A DNA stretch of 64,000 nt from an uncultured Acidimicrobiia bacterium (GCA_958295745.1 OY282370.1:2454548-2518547), one strand, 5' to 3'; counted from the stretch's first letter, positions 24,054-34,200 are shown. The notes: generated by a model from the sequence alone, not told the origin. Made by a program: numbers and translations.

Positions 24054-25403
24054 TTAGAGACCTAGAGCCCTTCGAGTTTCTTCCATAAAAAACTCTCCAT
24101 AGCTAACTGGTGCCCCTATGATGTTACCTTCGTGGTCGTATCTCAGCGAGTGAATGCGGACATCTAGGTCACCGCGTTCAAAGAACAGAATTGATACATC
24201 TTCGGGCTTCAAAGGAGAAGATTTATCACGTATATCCATACGCACACGGTCCAGTATGTAGTCACTGTGCGTCTCTATGATCAGCTGTTTGTTGTCGCCA
24301 GCAACCTGACAGAACAAACTGCCGAGAGCAGCTTGGGCACTGGGGTGTAGATGAACTTCTGGTTGCTGTAACAGAAACATGTCAGGTGCGTCTGTTCTAA
24401 GCAGTTCAGTTATCAGCGGTAGTACCTGGCTGACTCCATAACCAACATCTATCAAATTACGTCGCGGGCCCTTTCGATTATCACTGAACTTCCTAATTTG
24501 GATTTGGAAAGGCCCACCGTACCCTCTTCCTAGTTGCTCTAGCGATAATTCATCGAATAGGCCGGAATTGTGTCCAAAGTCCTCTAGCTTTTCCTGAAGT
24601 TCCTTCCATTCCTCTCTATTTTGAGAGTATAGGTCGGCAAGATACATAGGAACATAATCTCCTTCAGGATCCCGTATTGGACGGGATGGATCATAGGTTC
24701 GCTTAGGCTTGGAGCGAACTGGAGCGCTAGCATAATAGTATGGTCTTTGTTGACTTATATAGAGGTAAGGATATATAAAATTTCTTGACATCTTTATTAT
24801 TTCTTTACAATCTTTATCAGTAAGCTTTGGAGAGTTGGGAGAACTTATAAAGTTTTTCTTTCTGTCTAAAGACCAAGGTCGATCCACATGAAAGTGTAGA
24901 GGAAATAAGCGATCTTCCATACTTAAAATGTCAAGATATCTGTCTGCTGTTTGCTTATATTGCCAATTACCTCGTTCGGTTTTGAGCATGACATCTGTCT
25001 GTGTTTTTCTCAAGGTTTCCCTTATAGAGATATTCCCTTGCGAGAGAGATCGTTCTACAGGGATCGGTATATTACTCTGGTTTTTAAACATAGCCTCAAA
25101 ATAATAAGGGGGAGAATTATCTGATCTAGATATTGGAGTAGTCTCGAATCCTGCTCTAAAACTCTCAGTGGTAGGGCTGTTGCTTCCATGATAGGATATT
25201 TCATCAAAGCTACCTAGGTCATAGGGTTGTTCTTTGAAGTCAGGAACTCGTTGACCGTAGGCAACGTCCCACAGTGCTCGGATCATGGCCATGAAAGAGG
25301 TCTTGCCGGTGCTGTTCTCACCCACTAGAAGAGTGAGCGGTGCCAATCGGACGGTCTGCCTTTCTCTAAAGCAACGGAAGTTTTCAAGCGTGATGCTATC
25401 CAT
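24054..25403 (-). CDS. OLD-like/AAA_15-type ABC ATPase of the defence operon
   Basis: A 449-residue SMC/RecF-like ATPase. The N-terminus (ITLENFRCFRE) and the Walker A motif GENSTGKT (residues 28-35) are typical of AAA_15/AAA_21 proteins. The Walker B region reads MFLLQQPEVHLHPSAQ, with Gln-Gln-Pro-Glu in place of the usual DEPE-type sequence, and is followed by the D-loop/H-loop stretch IIETHSDYIL. A C-terminal TOPRIM domain as in true OLD nucleases is not visible; the downstream PIN gene may supply nuclease activity. The start overlaps the helicase stop (ATGGATAG). Base composition is visibly AT-rich, unlike the first half of the operon. Confidence 0.85.
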   Translation of the reverse strand: MDSITLENFRCFRERQTVRLAPLTLLVGENSTGKTSFMAMIRALWDVAYGQRVPDFKEQPYDLGSFDEISYHGSNSPTTESFRAGFETTPISRSDNSPPYYFEAMFKNQSNIPIPVERSLSQGNISIRETLRKTQTDVMLKTERGNWQYKQTADRYLDILSMEDRLFPLHFHVDRPWSLDRKKNFISSPNSPKLTDKDCKEIIKMSRNFIYPYLYISQQRPYYYASAPVRSKPKRTYDPSRPIRDPEGDYVPMYLADLYSQNREEWKELQEKLEDFGHNSGLFDELSLEQLGRGYGGPFQIQIRKFSDNRKGPRRNLIDVGYGVSQVLPLITELLRTDAPDMFLLQQPEVHLHPSAQAALGSLFCQVAGDNKQLIIETHSDYILDRVRMDIRDKSSPLKPEDVSILFFERGDLDVRIHSLRYDHEGNIIGAPVSYGEFFMEETRRALGL

Positions 25404-28400
25404 TGTTCCTTCTCTCGTTCTCTCGGGATGGAGTTGGCACTCCGAACAGGTCGGGATATTTCTCTACCTGCTCGGTGAACGGTCGGTCGTGTCTTATGGC
25501 CACCACTCGGTAGCCGTAGTCCTGCAACCGGGCGCGGCGTTGCTCGTCGGTTTCTCGTTGGCGGGGTTCGTCGTGGTGGGGGCCGTCTACGAACACGCAT
25601 ACGCCGGGCCGCTTTTCGCGATCGTAGTAGAAGTCGGGTTGTACGGGTAGATCCGCAACCGGGCGGTTCTGGGCTTTGTCCGGGAGGCGTAGGCCGTTGT
25701 CGTAGAGGAAGCGCAGGAAGTTCCGCTCCAGCGCCGAGTGGGGATCTACCAAGCCCAGTAGGTGCTGGTAGTGCCGGTCGTTGTCCCTTTCTCCTTCCTG
25801 GACGGTTTCCGCGTGCGCGAGGCGGCGCAGGAAGTCCGGGAGGAGCCGCCGGTCGATGTAGCGGTGGTACGGCTGGTTCGAGTAGGAGAGCAGGCATTCG
25901 TAGCAGGCCACGGCGCACTTCGCAGGGCCGCCTCCCACCTTGCCGCCGTCTGAGGGGTCGTAATGGCAGAGCCGCAGGGCCCGCTCCGCCACCCGCCCGA
26001 GGGCTTCCCGTTCAACGGCCAGGCGTTCCCACACGCCGATTCCGCCTTCGGCCGCCTCCCAGAACAGCAGTCGACGGTGATCGCCCCGTCCGATCAGCTC
26101 TGCTCCGATCTCCTGTTCCTCCACCTGGTATTCGACCTGGATGGCCCGCTTGAAGGCGTAGAGGAGGGTATGGAGAAACTCCTCCGACGGCTGATCGGCC
26201 AGGGGCCTGATCATGAGTATGTTCCGCGTGTCCTGCACGTAGGGCATGATTCCCGTGATCGGCCGGGGTGCGTCCGGCTGTTGGCCGGCCTCTCCGCCTT
26301 GGTCGGCGGCGCGGCCCTGCCATCGCCCGGTACGGGGGTCGATGGCGAATCCGGTTTGTTCGCTCCGCCGCCAGCCCTGATTGATCCGCCATAGCTTCGC
26401 GGCGGGCGCGTGTACGACCTCCAGCAGGCAGTCACCCTCCGAGAACACCTCGGCCTGCAGGGGATGGACGCCGAAGCGGAAGTGCGTTGTGGTGAGGTAT
26501 CCGCTCCGAACCCGTTCCTCCTCTTCGGAGGAGATCCGCTCGAAGGGCCTCGCCCTCATCATGGGTTGTTTCAGCAGGCGTTGCGGGAACTGTGCGTTCT
26601 CGGCGTCCAGGCGGGTGCCGCAGTGCTCGCACATGTCCACCCCCAAAGAGGCCCCGGTGTGCGCACGTCCACACACGTTGCAGAGGCGCGCCTGCTCCAG
26701 ATGCTCCTCGACGCCTTCCGTAGGCAGCACCGCGTACTGCACCCGATGCTTCCGACCCTCGTGGTAGATCTGGTTGCTCGGCCCGAACTCCGTGAGCCCC
26801 AGAAAGCGGGGGCGGTCGATGAGCTGCCTGCCGCCCCGCACCGGCACCGAGACCCGCACCGGCAGCCGCGGGAAGTTGTATCCGGGCAGGAACCCCTCCC
26901 CGGCCAGGTAGCGGTAGGGGTAGAAGTCCGACTCGGAATGGTGTTTGGTCCGGTTGAGCAGAAGCCGGATCTCACGGCGGGCTTCCTTTTCCCGGCGCTC
27001 CGCTTCCTCATGATCCTTCGAGCCGGCGTTGGGGTCGTCGATCAGGTGCCGCGCCTCGTCCCGCAGCCTGCACGTCGAACGGTAGAGATCGCGCCAGTGG
27101 TCGAAAGCCCGGTCGAATTGATCGGGCGCGGTACGCAGCGTTTCTTCGAGCCATCCTTGCGAGAACCACTGCGCCTTGTGGATGTCCTGCGTCCGCTTCG
27201 CGATCCGCCGCCCCCGATGCAAGGCTTCCTCGATGACCCGTTTACCCGCCGCCCCCGTGATGGCGGCCTGCTTGTCCGCCGCTATCGGCAGGCCGGGAGC
27301 TCCGAGGTCGAGTATCTCGGTCATGCTGTTGCCCAGGGACATACCGCTCGTTGCCAGCCAGGTGGAGTGCAGGTGGGCTCGCACCAGATCCTCGTTCTCG
27401 AGGTCGATCCGGGCCGGGGCGACCGCTCCGGCGATCATCTCACCGCGCCTCCCGAAGAAGTATTGATCGTGGGCGTTCCCCTGCGCGGCGAAGGCCACGA
27501 TCAACGCCGGTTGACCGCCCCGCCCCGCCCGTCCGCTCCGCTGCGCGTAGTTGGCCGGAGTGGGCGGCACGTTGCGCAGATGGACCGTATGGAGGTCCCG
27601 TATGTCAACCCCCAGCTCCATGGTGGGCGAGCAGAACAGCGCCGGCAGCTCGCCGTTCCTGAACCGGTCTTCCCGTTCGCTCCGGATGTCGGCGGCGATC
27701 TGCCCGGTGTGCTCCGCCGCCGCCATCCCCCGCAGATGCCGCCCCTGGTTCTGGTAGAGGTTGGTGAAGTAGGAGTTGGCCTCCTGTATCCCGGGCAGTT
27801 CCCTCCGCAGGTGGAGCGACCTGCTCCTCACCGGATCGGGCGGGGCCGGGCCGCCGCCGCCCGCCGCCCAGCGCATCGCCCCGGCCAGCACGCGGACGCC
27901 CCCGTCCTGGTTCCTCTGGTCGGCCGCCGCCGCCGCCAGGAGATGGCCCCGCAGCCTTTCGACGACGCCCTCCACCAGGAATTCTGACTCGTCGGCGGCC
28001 ATGGTCCGGTCGGTGTTCCATGTGGTGGGGGAGCGCAGATAGCGGGCGACGGCGGAGCGCCGCCCCAGGCTCATCGTCCTGCGCCTCGAATATCGGTTCG
28101 CCTGCACCCCCGGCAGCAGGGCCATGCTCTGCGTCCGCGGGCGGTCCAGGTCCTCCAGACGCCAGGGATCCCGCAGCCACTGATCGGTGTTGCGGATCAG
28201 TCGGCGGGCGGCGGCTTCGGTCAACGGCGGGGCATCGACGGCCAGCCCCATGCGCAGATGGTCGAGAAAGGCGTGCAGCACCCTTCGGCGGGTTGCCGCA
28301 GAGGCATCGGAGATAGCCGGCAGGGCGTCCCATAAACTGTGATCGGCGGCGAGGTCGTCCAGCCCCGCATACTCGATTCGGAGCAGCCCGGTTTGTTCCA

Positions 28401-30543
28401 GGTTGGGTTGGGTGATCCTCCAATCGCGGCTCAGATCCTCCAAGGCGCGGTATTCGAGCAGGTCCACCATGGCCCGCCTGCCCTGCTCGTATCCGGGTCC
28501 CCCGGCCACCGACTCCCGCAGGAAGTCGCCCGGTTCGAGGTCGAGCGCCTCGAACACCGCCGGCCCGAGCCGGTCGAAAGTCAGGGTCCCGTTGCGCCGG
28601 ACGGCTTCGACCAGCCCGGCGCGCAGCTGGGCGACCTGCACAAAGTCGTTCAGATGCCCGGATTGGAGCGAGGCGTCCTGCCGGTTGTCGGTGAAGCTGA
28701 GGGACTTCGCCTCGGTGCGGTCCAGGTCCTGGTTCGCCATGCCCGCCACGGCCGCATTCATGGATATGGTCGTCGCGGTCGATCTTCCCGTCTGGCTGAG
28801 GGAGGAGAGCTTGCGGTAGTCGCCCACCCGAGTGTCGTACACGGCCCGGCAGCGCAGGCAGATCAGGAACTTGTGCGGCAGGAACCAGCCTTCCACTCCC
28901 GAACCGTCCGGCGGGTCGAGGCTTCCGTCGGGGGCGGCGCAGTACTCTTGAGGCCGGTACTGCCCGTAGTTCGGTTTGATGACCCTTCCGGCTTTCCGCT
29001 CGTTGAACCAGAACTCCGGCAGGTCGTTGTCGTCGCCCGCCCAGAGTTCGTCGTGCTCGACGGCGAAGTAGCCCTTTATGTCATCGAGGTCTTCCTCCGA
29101 GACGCCCGCCAGAGGAGAACGGGGTATCAGCCGTTCTGCCCCGTCTTCCTCGGTAAGCGACGCCAGGTAGTACTCCTGGCCGCATTCCCGGCAGAAGGCC
29201 AGCGGGTAGAGCACCCGTTCGCCGTCCGCCTTGTACTGGCCAGACATGCTGAACTCGCGGGCGTCCGGCGCCTCAAGAGTGGCGTAAACGCTGCTCCCCG
29301 ACGAGAGCCACTGGTGGAGGCGAAAGGCGAACAGGGGCCGCCCGGCGCTCCGCCCGGCCTCGTTGCCGGCTTCGAGCACGCTCCGAAGCGGTGTCCGGCA
29401 CTGCTTGACCGCCAGGCCGCTCTCCTCAGCCAGCCGCTGGGCCACGTCCTCGAAGGTTTCGGGCCGCCGCCGGACCCACCGACCGTCTTTCTGTTCCAGG
29501 CCGAAGGCTTCCTCGGCCCAGGCCGCCAGGGGATGCCCGCGCACCGCTTCGGCCTCCGGCGCGGGTGCGGGCGCCTCCACCGCCGCCCGGATATCTTCCT
29601 TTTCTGTGGGCGCCGCCGGTATCGAGGTGACCCGTTCGAGGGTTTCGTCCACCACGTTGGCGGCGGGGATGTCCAGCCCGAAGAACTTCGACACGAGCTC
29701 GGACACGGCCTCGTTGCGCTCCGCTCTGGACCCGCCGGTGACCATGGTTGCGCTGGTGGCCACCGCTTGGAGATCGCGCCCGGCTGTCTCCTGGAGCCGG
29801 CGGGTGAGCATCGCCGTGTCCGCCCCCTGCCGCCCTCGATAGAAGTGCAGCTCGTCCATCACCAAGGTTCGCAGGTCCCGGGTGGCGGTCTCGAGGAGCG
29901 GCCTTTCGCCGGGGCGCAGGAGCATGTACTCGGCCATCACGTAGTTGGTGAGCAGGATGTGCGGCGGGTCGGCGAGGATGCGCTCGCGGTCCTCCTGGCG
30001 ATCCTGGCCGGTGAAACGGGCGAAGCGCACGGGCGAACCGGGGAAGTTGTCCCGCTGGTAGTTCTCGAGAGCTTCGATCTGGCTGTTGATGAGGGCGTTC
30101 ATCGGATAGATCAAGAGCGCCCGCACTGTGTGCCGCTCCGGTTCGTTCCTGAGGATGTTGTCGTAGATCGGCGCCAGGTAGGTGAGGCTCTTGCCCGACC
30201 CGGTGCCGGTCGTGACGACGTACGGTTCGCCGCGCAGGGCGAGGTCGATGGCCTGGCGCTGATGCCGGAAGAGCCGCAGACCCTCGCCGAAGAAACGGGC
30301 GGTGTTGTGCATCAACACTCCGTCGCCGGCCATCTCCCCGAGGGTGCGGTCCATCTCAAAGGCGGGGTTGAGCTGGAGTACGGCCTCCGGCCAGAGGGCG
30401 CCCTCTTTCAGCCGGCGGTCGATGTAGCCGTGGATACGCTCGTCGAACACCCGCACGAAGCTGCGGACGTAGCTTTGATACTCATCGACCACCTGCTTGC
30501 GAAGCTCGAAGACATCCAACGGCATTGGTTGCGGCTCACTCAT
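25396..30543 (-). CDS. DEAD/DEAH helicase-DUF1998-(Vsr/DUF559-like nuclease) fusion, DrmA/DrmB- or DruE-like
   Basis: A 1715-residue defence helicase. Domains in order: DEAD/DEAH core with Walker A TGTGSGKS (112-119) and DELH (230-233); helicase C-terminal domain with motif VI QRSGRAGRG (about 999-1007); a zinc cluster, CNVCG...CEHCG (about 1284-1306); a DUF1998/MZB motif, CAVACYECLLSYSNQ (about 1541-1555); then a C-terminal PD-(D/E)XK-like domain with QPDFYY, VFVDGPHH and YGYRVVAIRHD (about 1635-1685), resembling Vsr/DUF559. In DISARM the helicase (DrmA) and DUF1998 (DrmB) proteins are separate. Here they are joined, with an added nuclease-like end. It overlaps the genes on both sides by 8 nt. 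YprA-like or Druantia DruE-like affinity is the alternative reading. Confidence 0.85.
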   Translation of the reverse strand: MSEPQPMPLDVFELRKQVVDEYQSYVRSFVRVFDERIHGYIDRRLKEGALWPEAVLQLNPAFEMDRTLGEMAGDGVLMHNTARFFGEGLRLFRHQRQAIDLALRGEPYVVTTGTGSGKSLTYLAPIYDNILRNEPERHTVRALLIYPMNALINSQIEALENYQRDNFPGSPVRFARFTGQDRQEDRERILADPPHILLTNYVMAEYMLLRPGERPLLETATRDLRTLVMDELHFYRGRQGADTAMLTRRLQETAGRDLQAVATSATMVTGGSRAERNEAVSELVSKFFGLDIPAANVVDETLERVTSIPAAPTEKEDIRAAVEAPAPAPEAEAVRGHPLAAWAEEAFGLEQKDGRWVRRRPETFEDVAQRLAEESGLAVKQCRTPLRSVLEAGNEAGRSAGRPLFAFRLHQWLSSGSSVYATLEAPDAREFSMSGQYKADGERVLYPLAFCRECGQEYYLASLTEEDGAERLIPRSPLAGVSEEDLDDIKGYFAVEHDELWAGDDNDLPEFWFNERKAGRVIKPNYGQYRPQEYCAAPDGSLDPPDGSGVEGWFLPHKFLICLRCRAVYDTRVGDYRKLSSLSQTGRSTATTISMNAAVAGMANQDLDRTEAKSLSFTDNRQDASLQSGHLNDFVQVAQLRAGLVEAVRRNGTLTFDRLGPAVFEALDLEPGDFLRESVAGGPGYEQGRRAMVDLLEYRALEDLSRDWRITQPNLEQTGLLRIEYAGLDDLAADHSLWDALPAISDASAATRRRVLHAFLDHLRMGLAVDAPPLTEAAARRLIRNTDQWLRDPWRLEDLDRPRTQSMALLPGVQANRYSRRRTMSLGRRSAVARYLRSPTTWNTDRTMAADESEFLVEGVVERLRGHLLAAAAADQRNQDGGVRVLAGAMRWAAGGGGPAPPDPVRSRSLHLRRELPGIQEANSYFTNLYQNQGRHLRGMAAAEHTGQIAADIRSEREDRFRNGELPALFCSPTMELGVDIRDLHTVHLRNVPPTPANYAQRSGRAGRGGQPALIVAFAAQGNAHDQYFFGRRGEMIAGAVAPARIDLENEDLVRAHLHSTWLATSGMSLGNSMTEILDLGAPGLPIAADKQAAITGAAGKRVIEEALHRGRRIAKRTQDIHKAQWFSQGWLEETLRTAPDQFDRAFDHWRDLYRSTCRLRDEARHLIDDPNAGSKDHEEAERREKEARREIRLLLNRTKHHSESDFYPYRYLAGEGFLPGYNFPRLPVRVSVPVRGGRQLIDRPRFLGLTEFGPSNQIYHEGRKHRVQYAVLPTEGVEEHLEQARLCNVCGRAHTGASLGVDMCEHCGTRLDAENAQFPQRLLKQPMMRARPFERISSEEEERVRSGYLTTTHFRFGVHPLQAEVFSEGDCLLEVVHAPAAKLWRINQGWRRSEQTGFAIDPRTGRWQGRAADQGGEAGQQPDAPRPITGIMPYVQDTRNILMIRPLADQPSEEFLHTLLYAFKRAIQVEYQVEEQEIGAELIGRGDHRRLLFWEAAEGGIGVWERLAVEREALGRVAERALRLCHYDPSDGGKVGGGPAKCAVACYECLLSYSNQPYHRYIDRRLLPDFLRRLAHAETVQEGERDNDRHYQHLLGLVDPHSALERNFLRFLYDNGLRLPDKAQNRPVADLPVQPDFYYDREKRPGVCVFVDGPHHDEPRQRETDEQRRARLQDYGYRVVAIRHDRPFTEQVEKYPDLFGVPTPSRENERRNNG

Positions 30544-31201
30544 TGCTCAGGTCCGGCAGTTCCCCGCGCGCCATCTGGTCATACGCCGCAAGCACATAGC
30601 GCTGGGTCCGGTACTCGCCGAACTCTTTCATCTCTTTGCGCTTGAGGGTAGGGAAGGACGCACTCGGAGGCGGAGCATCAAGGATCCATTCGAGATCCTC
30701 GCGCTCCAGACGGTACATATGGGCGTAGATGGCGTCCAATTCACTCTTGAGTTTATGACGCCGTTCATCGTCCCAAATGAAGGGAGGTCCTTCGTAACCC
30801 AGATCCCTGGCGAACGGTTCCAGGTCATGGGCTGTATACGTCAGCTCCAAGACGCGAGGTACGATCAGCTCTACATACTTCAGTCCCAGGCAAGCTTCTT
30901 CCAAGTATGTCTCCGGAGGGAGGATGGGGAGCTGTTTTATGATAAAGAAGTTGAGGTTTGTCCCACCCACCGAGAGGCGAGCTGCCCAGTCCAGGGGAAG
31001 GCTGTTCATATTGGCTAAAACAAGGGTGGAAGCTACTACTTTAGCTTGTTTATAGTATATCAATGAAGAACTGTGTCCAACGGCACTCAGAGGAATATTT
31101 TCAACTAGGGTAGTACGCTCATTAGTAGCATTTGTGATATTCCTGTAAGCTTGAAGCCAGCGTTCGGAGTCAATATGGAGTAAGGGTGCCTTGTTGCTCA
31201 C
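30536..31201 (-). CDS. C-terminal (target-recognition) part of the DrmMI-like methyltransferase, separated by frameshift
   Basis: A 221-residue reading frame that is not a free-standing gene by origin. It contains ITNATNERTTLVENIP, LVLANMNSLPLDWAARL and FFIIKQLPILPP, which are C-terminal landmarks of Eco57I-class methyltransferases. Its frame runs open upstream without a stop through the GATCC tract, reading NWLIAFRDITNATNQRTT just before this start. It is displaced from the catalytic part by the present repeat number. The GTG at 31201 has aggagg 7 nt upstream, and the N-terminal part stops at 31213, so it can be restarted as a separate subunit. It overlaps the helicase start (ATGAGTGA). Confidence 0.82.
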   Translation of the reverse strand: MSNKAPLLHIDSERWLQAYRNITNATNERTTLVENIPLSAVGHSSSLIYYKQAKVVASTLVLANMNSLPLDWAARLSVGGTNLNFFIIKQLPILPPETYLEEACLGLKYVELIVPRVLELTYTAHDLEPFARDLGYEGPPFIWDDERRHKLKSELDAIYAHMYRLEREDLEWILDAPPPSASFPTLKRKEMKEFGEYRTQRYVLAAYDQMARGELPDLSNE

Positions 31202-31212
31202 AGCAGTTCCTC

Positions 31213-34200
31213 CTAAGGTCGCGACGATAGTGGTTCGTTGATTGGTTGCATTTGTGATATCTCGGAAGGCAATGAGCCAATTATAATGGTTATTCCCGAT
31301 TCGCCTATGCCTAAGAGAGGGATCATTGCTGCTATTCCGGTTCGGAGATTCGTTGAACTGGCGATACGCCTGATATTGAGATGAGCGCCAGTCGGGTGAG
31401 GACTTGTAGCGTCTGTCCCCTGTCCCCGATCCGATCCGATCCGATCCGATCCGATCCGATCCGATCCGATCCGATCCGATCCGATCCGATCCGATCCGAT
31501 CCGATCCGATCCGATCCGATCCGATCCGATCCGATCCGATCCGATGGTGGTAGTATGACCCGTTACGGCTTTGTTTAGTTTGGTCATCACCTCATTCTCA
31601 GGTACCCAGTAGCGTGGAAGTGGTAAGGTATGAGGGTTGGCCTTTTCATTGGAGGGAATAGTTTGAGCATTACCTTTCAATAAATCCTTGGGAGATGATT
31701 CAGCAAAGGTAGCAAATCTGTGGTCATACTGGTGGAATAGCTTGGCCTCATACAAAGGTAGATATAGTTCTTCACCACGTATAAATATATTGCCTCTTAG
31801 TTCCCAACCGTCTTCAGTTAACTGCTGGTGAGTACGGAATAGATAGGAGGCGGTGTTCATCATGAACATAAGCTGAAATTTAACACCCCAAGGATTTGAC
31901 TCGGGCTGATCATCTGAAAGTTCTCTCCAGAATACTCCAGCATATTGGTACATCTTGCGGGCGATTTCCATGTCCTTTTGGGTTCGGAAGAGGGGACAGG
32001 TACGAGTGTTAGGGTTGAAAAGGGCAAAGTCCTCAGAGGATAGAAAAAATCGTCGCTCGGAGTCCTGTAATTGTTCGGTGTGGTGTAGGAAAAAGGCAAA
32101 CTCACCTTGTGCGCTTGGTCTATCAATCCCGCTCAATGTAAGAAGGCAAAACTTCAGTCGGCCATCTATACCAGGAAAAACCTTCCTTTTGTTCTCAAAG
32201 TCGTACAGGCTGACCAAGGCCCTATGATCTATAAGATCAGCAAAAAAATACTGGTTGAATGAATCGGTAGCTATACCTGTAGGTACTATAATCCCAGCTT
32301 TGCCTCTTGGGTGCTGTAGATCTTTGGAGTGTTCGGCAAAGAGAGGTGCATAGTTCAATCGGCCATAGCTGGTCTTTGGGAATCGGCCGGATGAATGGAT
32401 GAACTTCTGAGTGGCTTTCATTTCTCTTACTGCAACTTGATACTCGAGATAGAGGCCAGGATTGGTCGAAGCTAAGCGTTGGATTGCACGGTTCCGGGCT
32501 GCCATGTTGGGTTGGTTTGCTACATCGGGGTCGCTGGTCGCGAAGAACTCTCGCGGGTCCAGTTGGACTTGGTCCCACGGCGGGTTGCCCAGTACTACGT
32601 CGAACCCGCCGTCCTTGAAACACACGTCAGGGAACTCAAGAGGCCAATGGAAGTAGGGGTAGTCTCTAGATGCTTGGTGGGCCCTGTCCTCGAGTTGTGA
32701 TCCTGTATTCTGCCCATTGCGGGCGCGACGGATATCGTCAGTGGTGGGTACACGATCATGTTCCTCTGTTTCAAAGGATTCACGCGGAGCAAAGAATGCA
32801 TAGGTCCATAGATCACAGGCTACCTTAAACCTGCGTAGGACTTCCGAATTTTGTAGCTCCCTGTATTCTTTCTCCATCTTTTTGACATCGGCAGCGCTAC
32901 GTTCTGCTCTCCTTCCAAAGTTGGCAAAATCATCTGCCATTTTTTGGGTGTCTAACGGAGGCGGTTCCGAAGTCAGACGCTGTTGGCCGGTGCGCTCCTT
33001 CTTGTTGCGCTTGCGATACCATTTGGCCGCTTCCTTGTCGTCTCCGGTTACCGGCTTGTAGGCGGCGTCGGGAATGCCCTCTTTGAGGACATCGAGGTCC
33101 ATCACCCCCACCAGGCTGTCACCGCACTTGACATGGTGGTCGAGAAAGCCGAGCGGCAGGCCCACCGTGTGACACTCGATCCACAGGGCCACCTTGCACA
33201 GGTCCACGGCCAGTGGGTTCTTGTCCACCGCATAGATGCAGTGCCGTACCACGGTGCGGAGGGCGCGGCGGTAGTCAAGGGGGGAGGGCTCTTCGCCCCC
33301 CGCCCGGATCTTGGCCAGCTCGCGGGCGATGCGGCGGGCGGCGGCCAGCAGGAAGTGGCCGGAGCCGGAGGCGGGGTCGCACACCCGGAGGTCCAAGAGC
33401 GCCTGCACTTTCTTGATCCTTGTATCGGCTGCGGCCAACCGTTCTTCCATGACCGGGACCAGGGCGCTGTCCACCAGCTCGCGCACCAGCTCCGGCGGCG
33501 TGTAGTAGGAGCCGGTCTCCTTGCGCTGGGTGCCGGCGGCTAGGTCGAAGCTGGGCGGGCTGCCGGATACCTCGCCCACATCCAGAACCGGCCGATAGTC
33601 CAGCAGGCTCTCGTAGACCGAGCCGAACTCCTCCACATCCAGCGCGGCGTAGTTCACCCTCCGCCTGACTCCGCCGTCGTGGAACGTCGACAGTGACCGC
33701 ATTACCGTGAGCAGCGTCTCGTTGGAGCAGTGCGCGGTTTCGATGCGGCTGCAGGCCTGCTCGCCGAACAGCTCGCCGTTCAGGGGGGACAGGTTCAGGT
33801 GTCGGGCGGCGGCCTCGTCCCGGCAGAGGCGGAAGGTCTCGGCGAGGCCCGCCCAGAGGTCTCCATGATTGTCGCCCGCGAAGTAGTGCTCGGCGCGTTC
33901 CCGCAGCCGCGTGACGCTGTAGTAGCGGTCGTAGATGGTCTGCCCGGTGCTCGGTTCAATGAAGAGGAGCTTGCGTTCCTCCGCCACCATCAGGAACAGC
34001 ATCCGGTAGACGAAGTTGAGCAGCTGCCGGTAGTAGCCGGTCTCGTCGAGGGTTCCGCCGCGGAGGGCGCGGCGCAGGGTCCCGTTGCCGGGATGCGAGA
34101 CGAGGGCCCTGCCCAGCACTTCGAGCGCGCTCTTGACGCCGTGGCGGAGCTTCTCCCTGACCCGGCCGCCCTCCTCTATCCCCTGGTTGTAGTAGTTCTC

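Noticed and set aside
31381-31578. Plus-strand reading frame made of IRSDP repeats across the GATCC tract
   Set aside because: It exists only because the repeat has no stops on either strand. It has no ribosome-binding site and lies antisense to conserved methyltransferase sequence.
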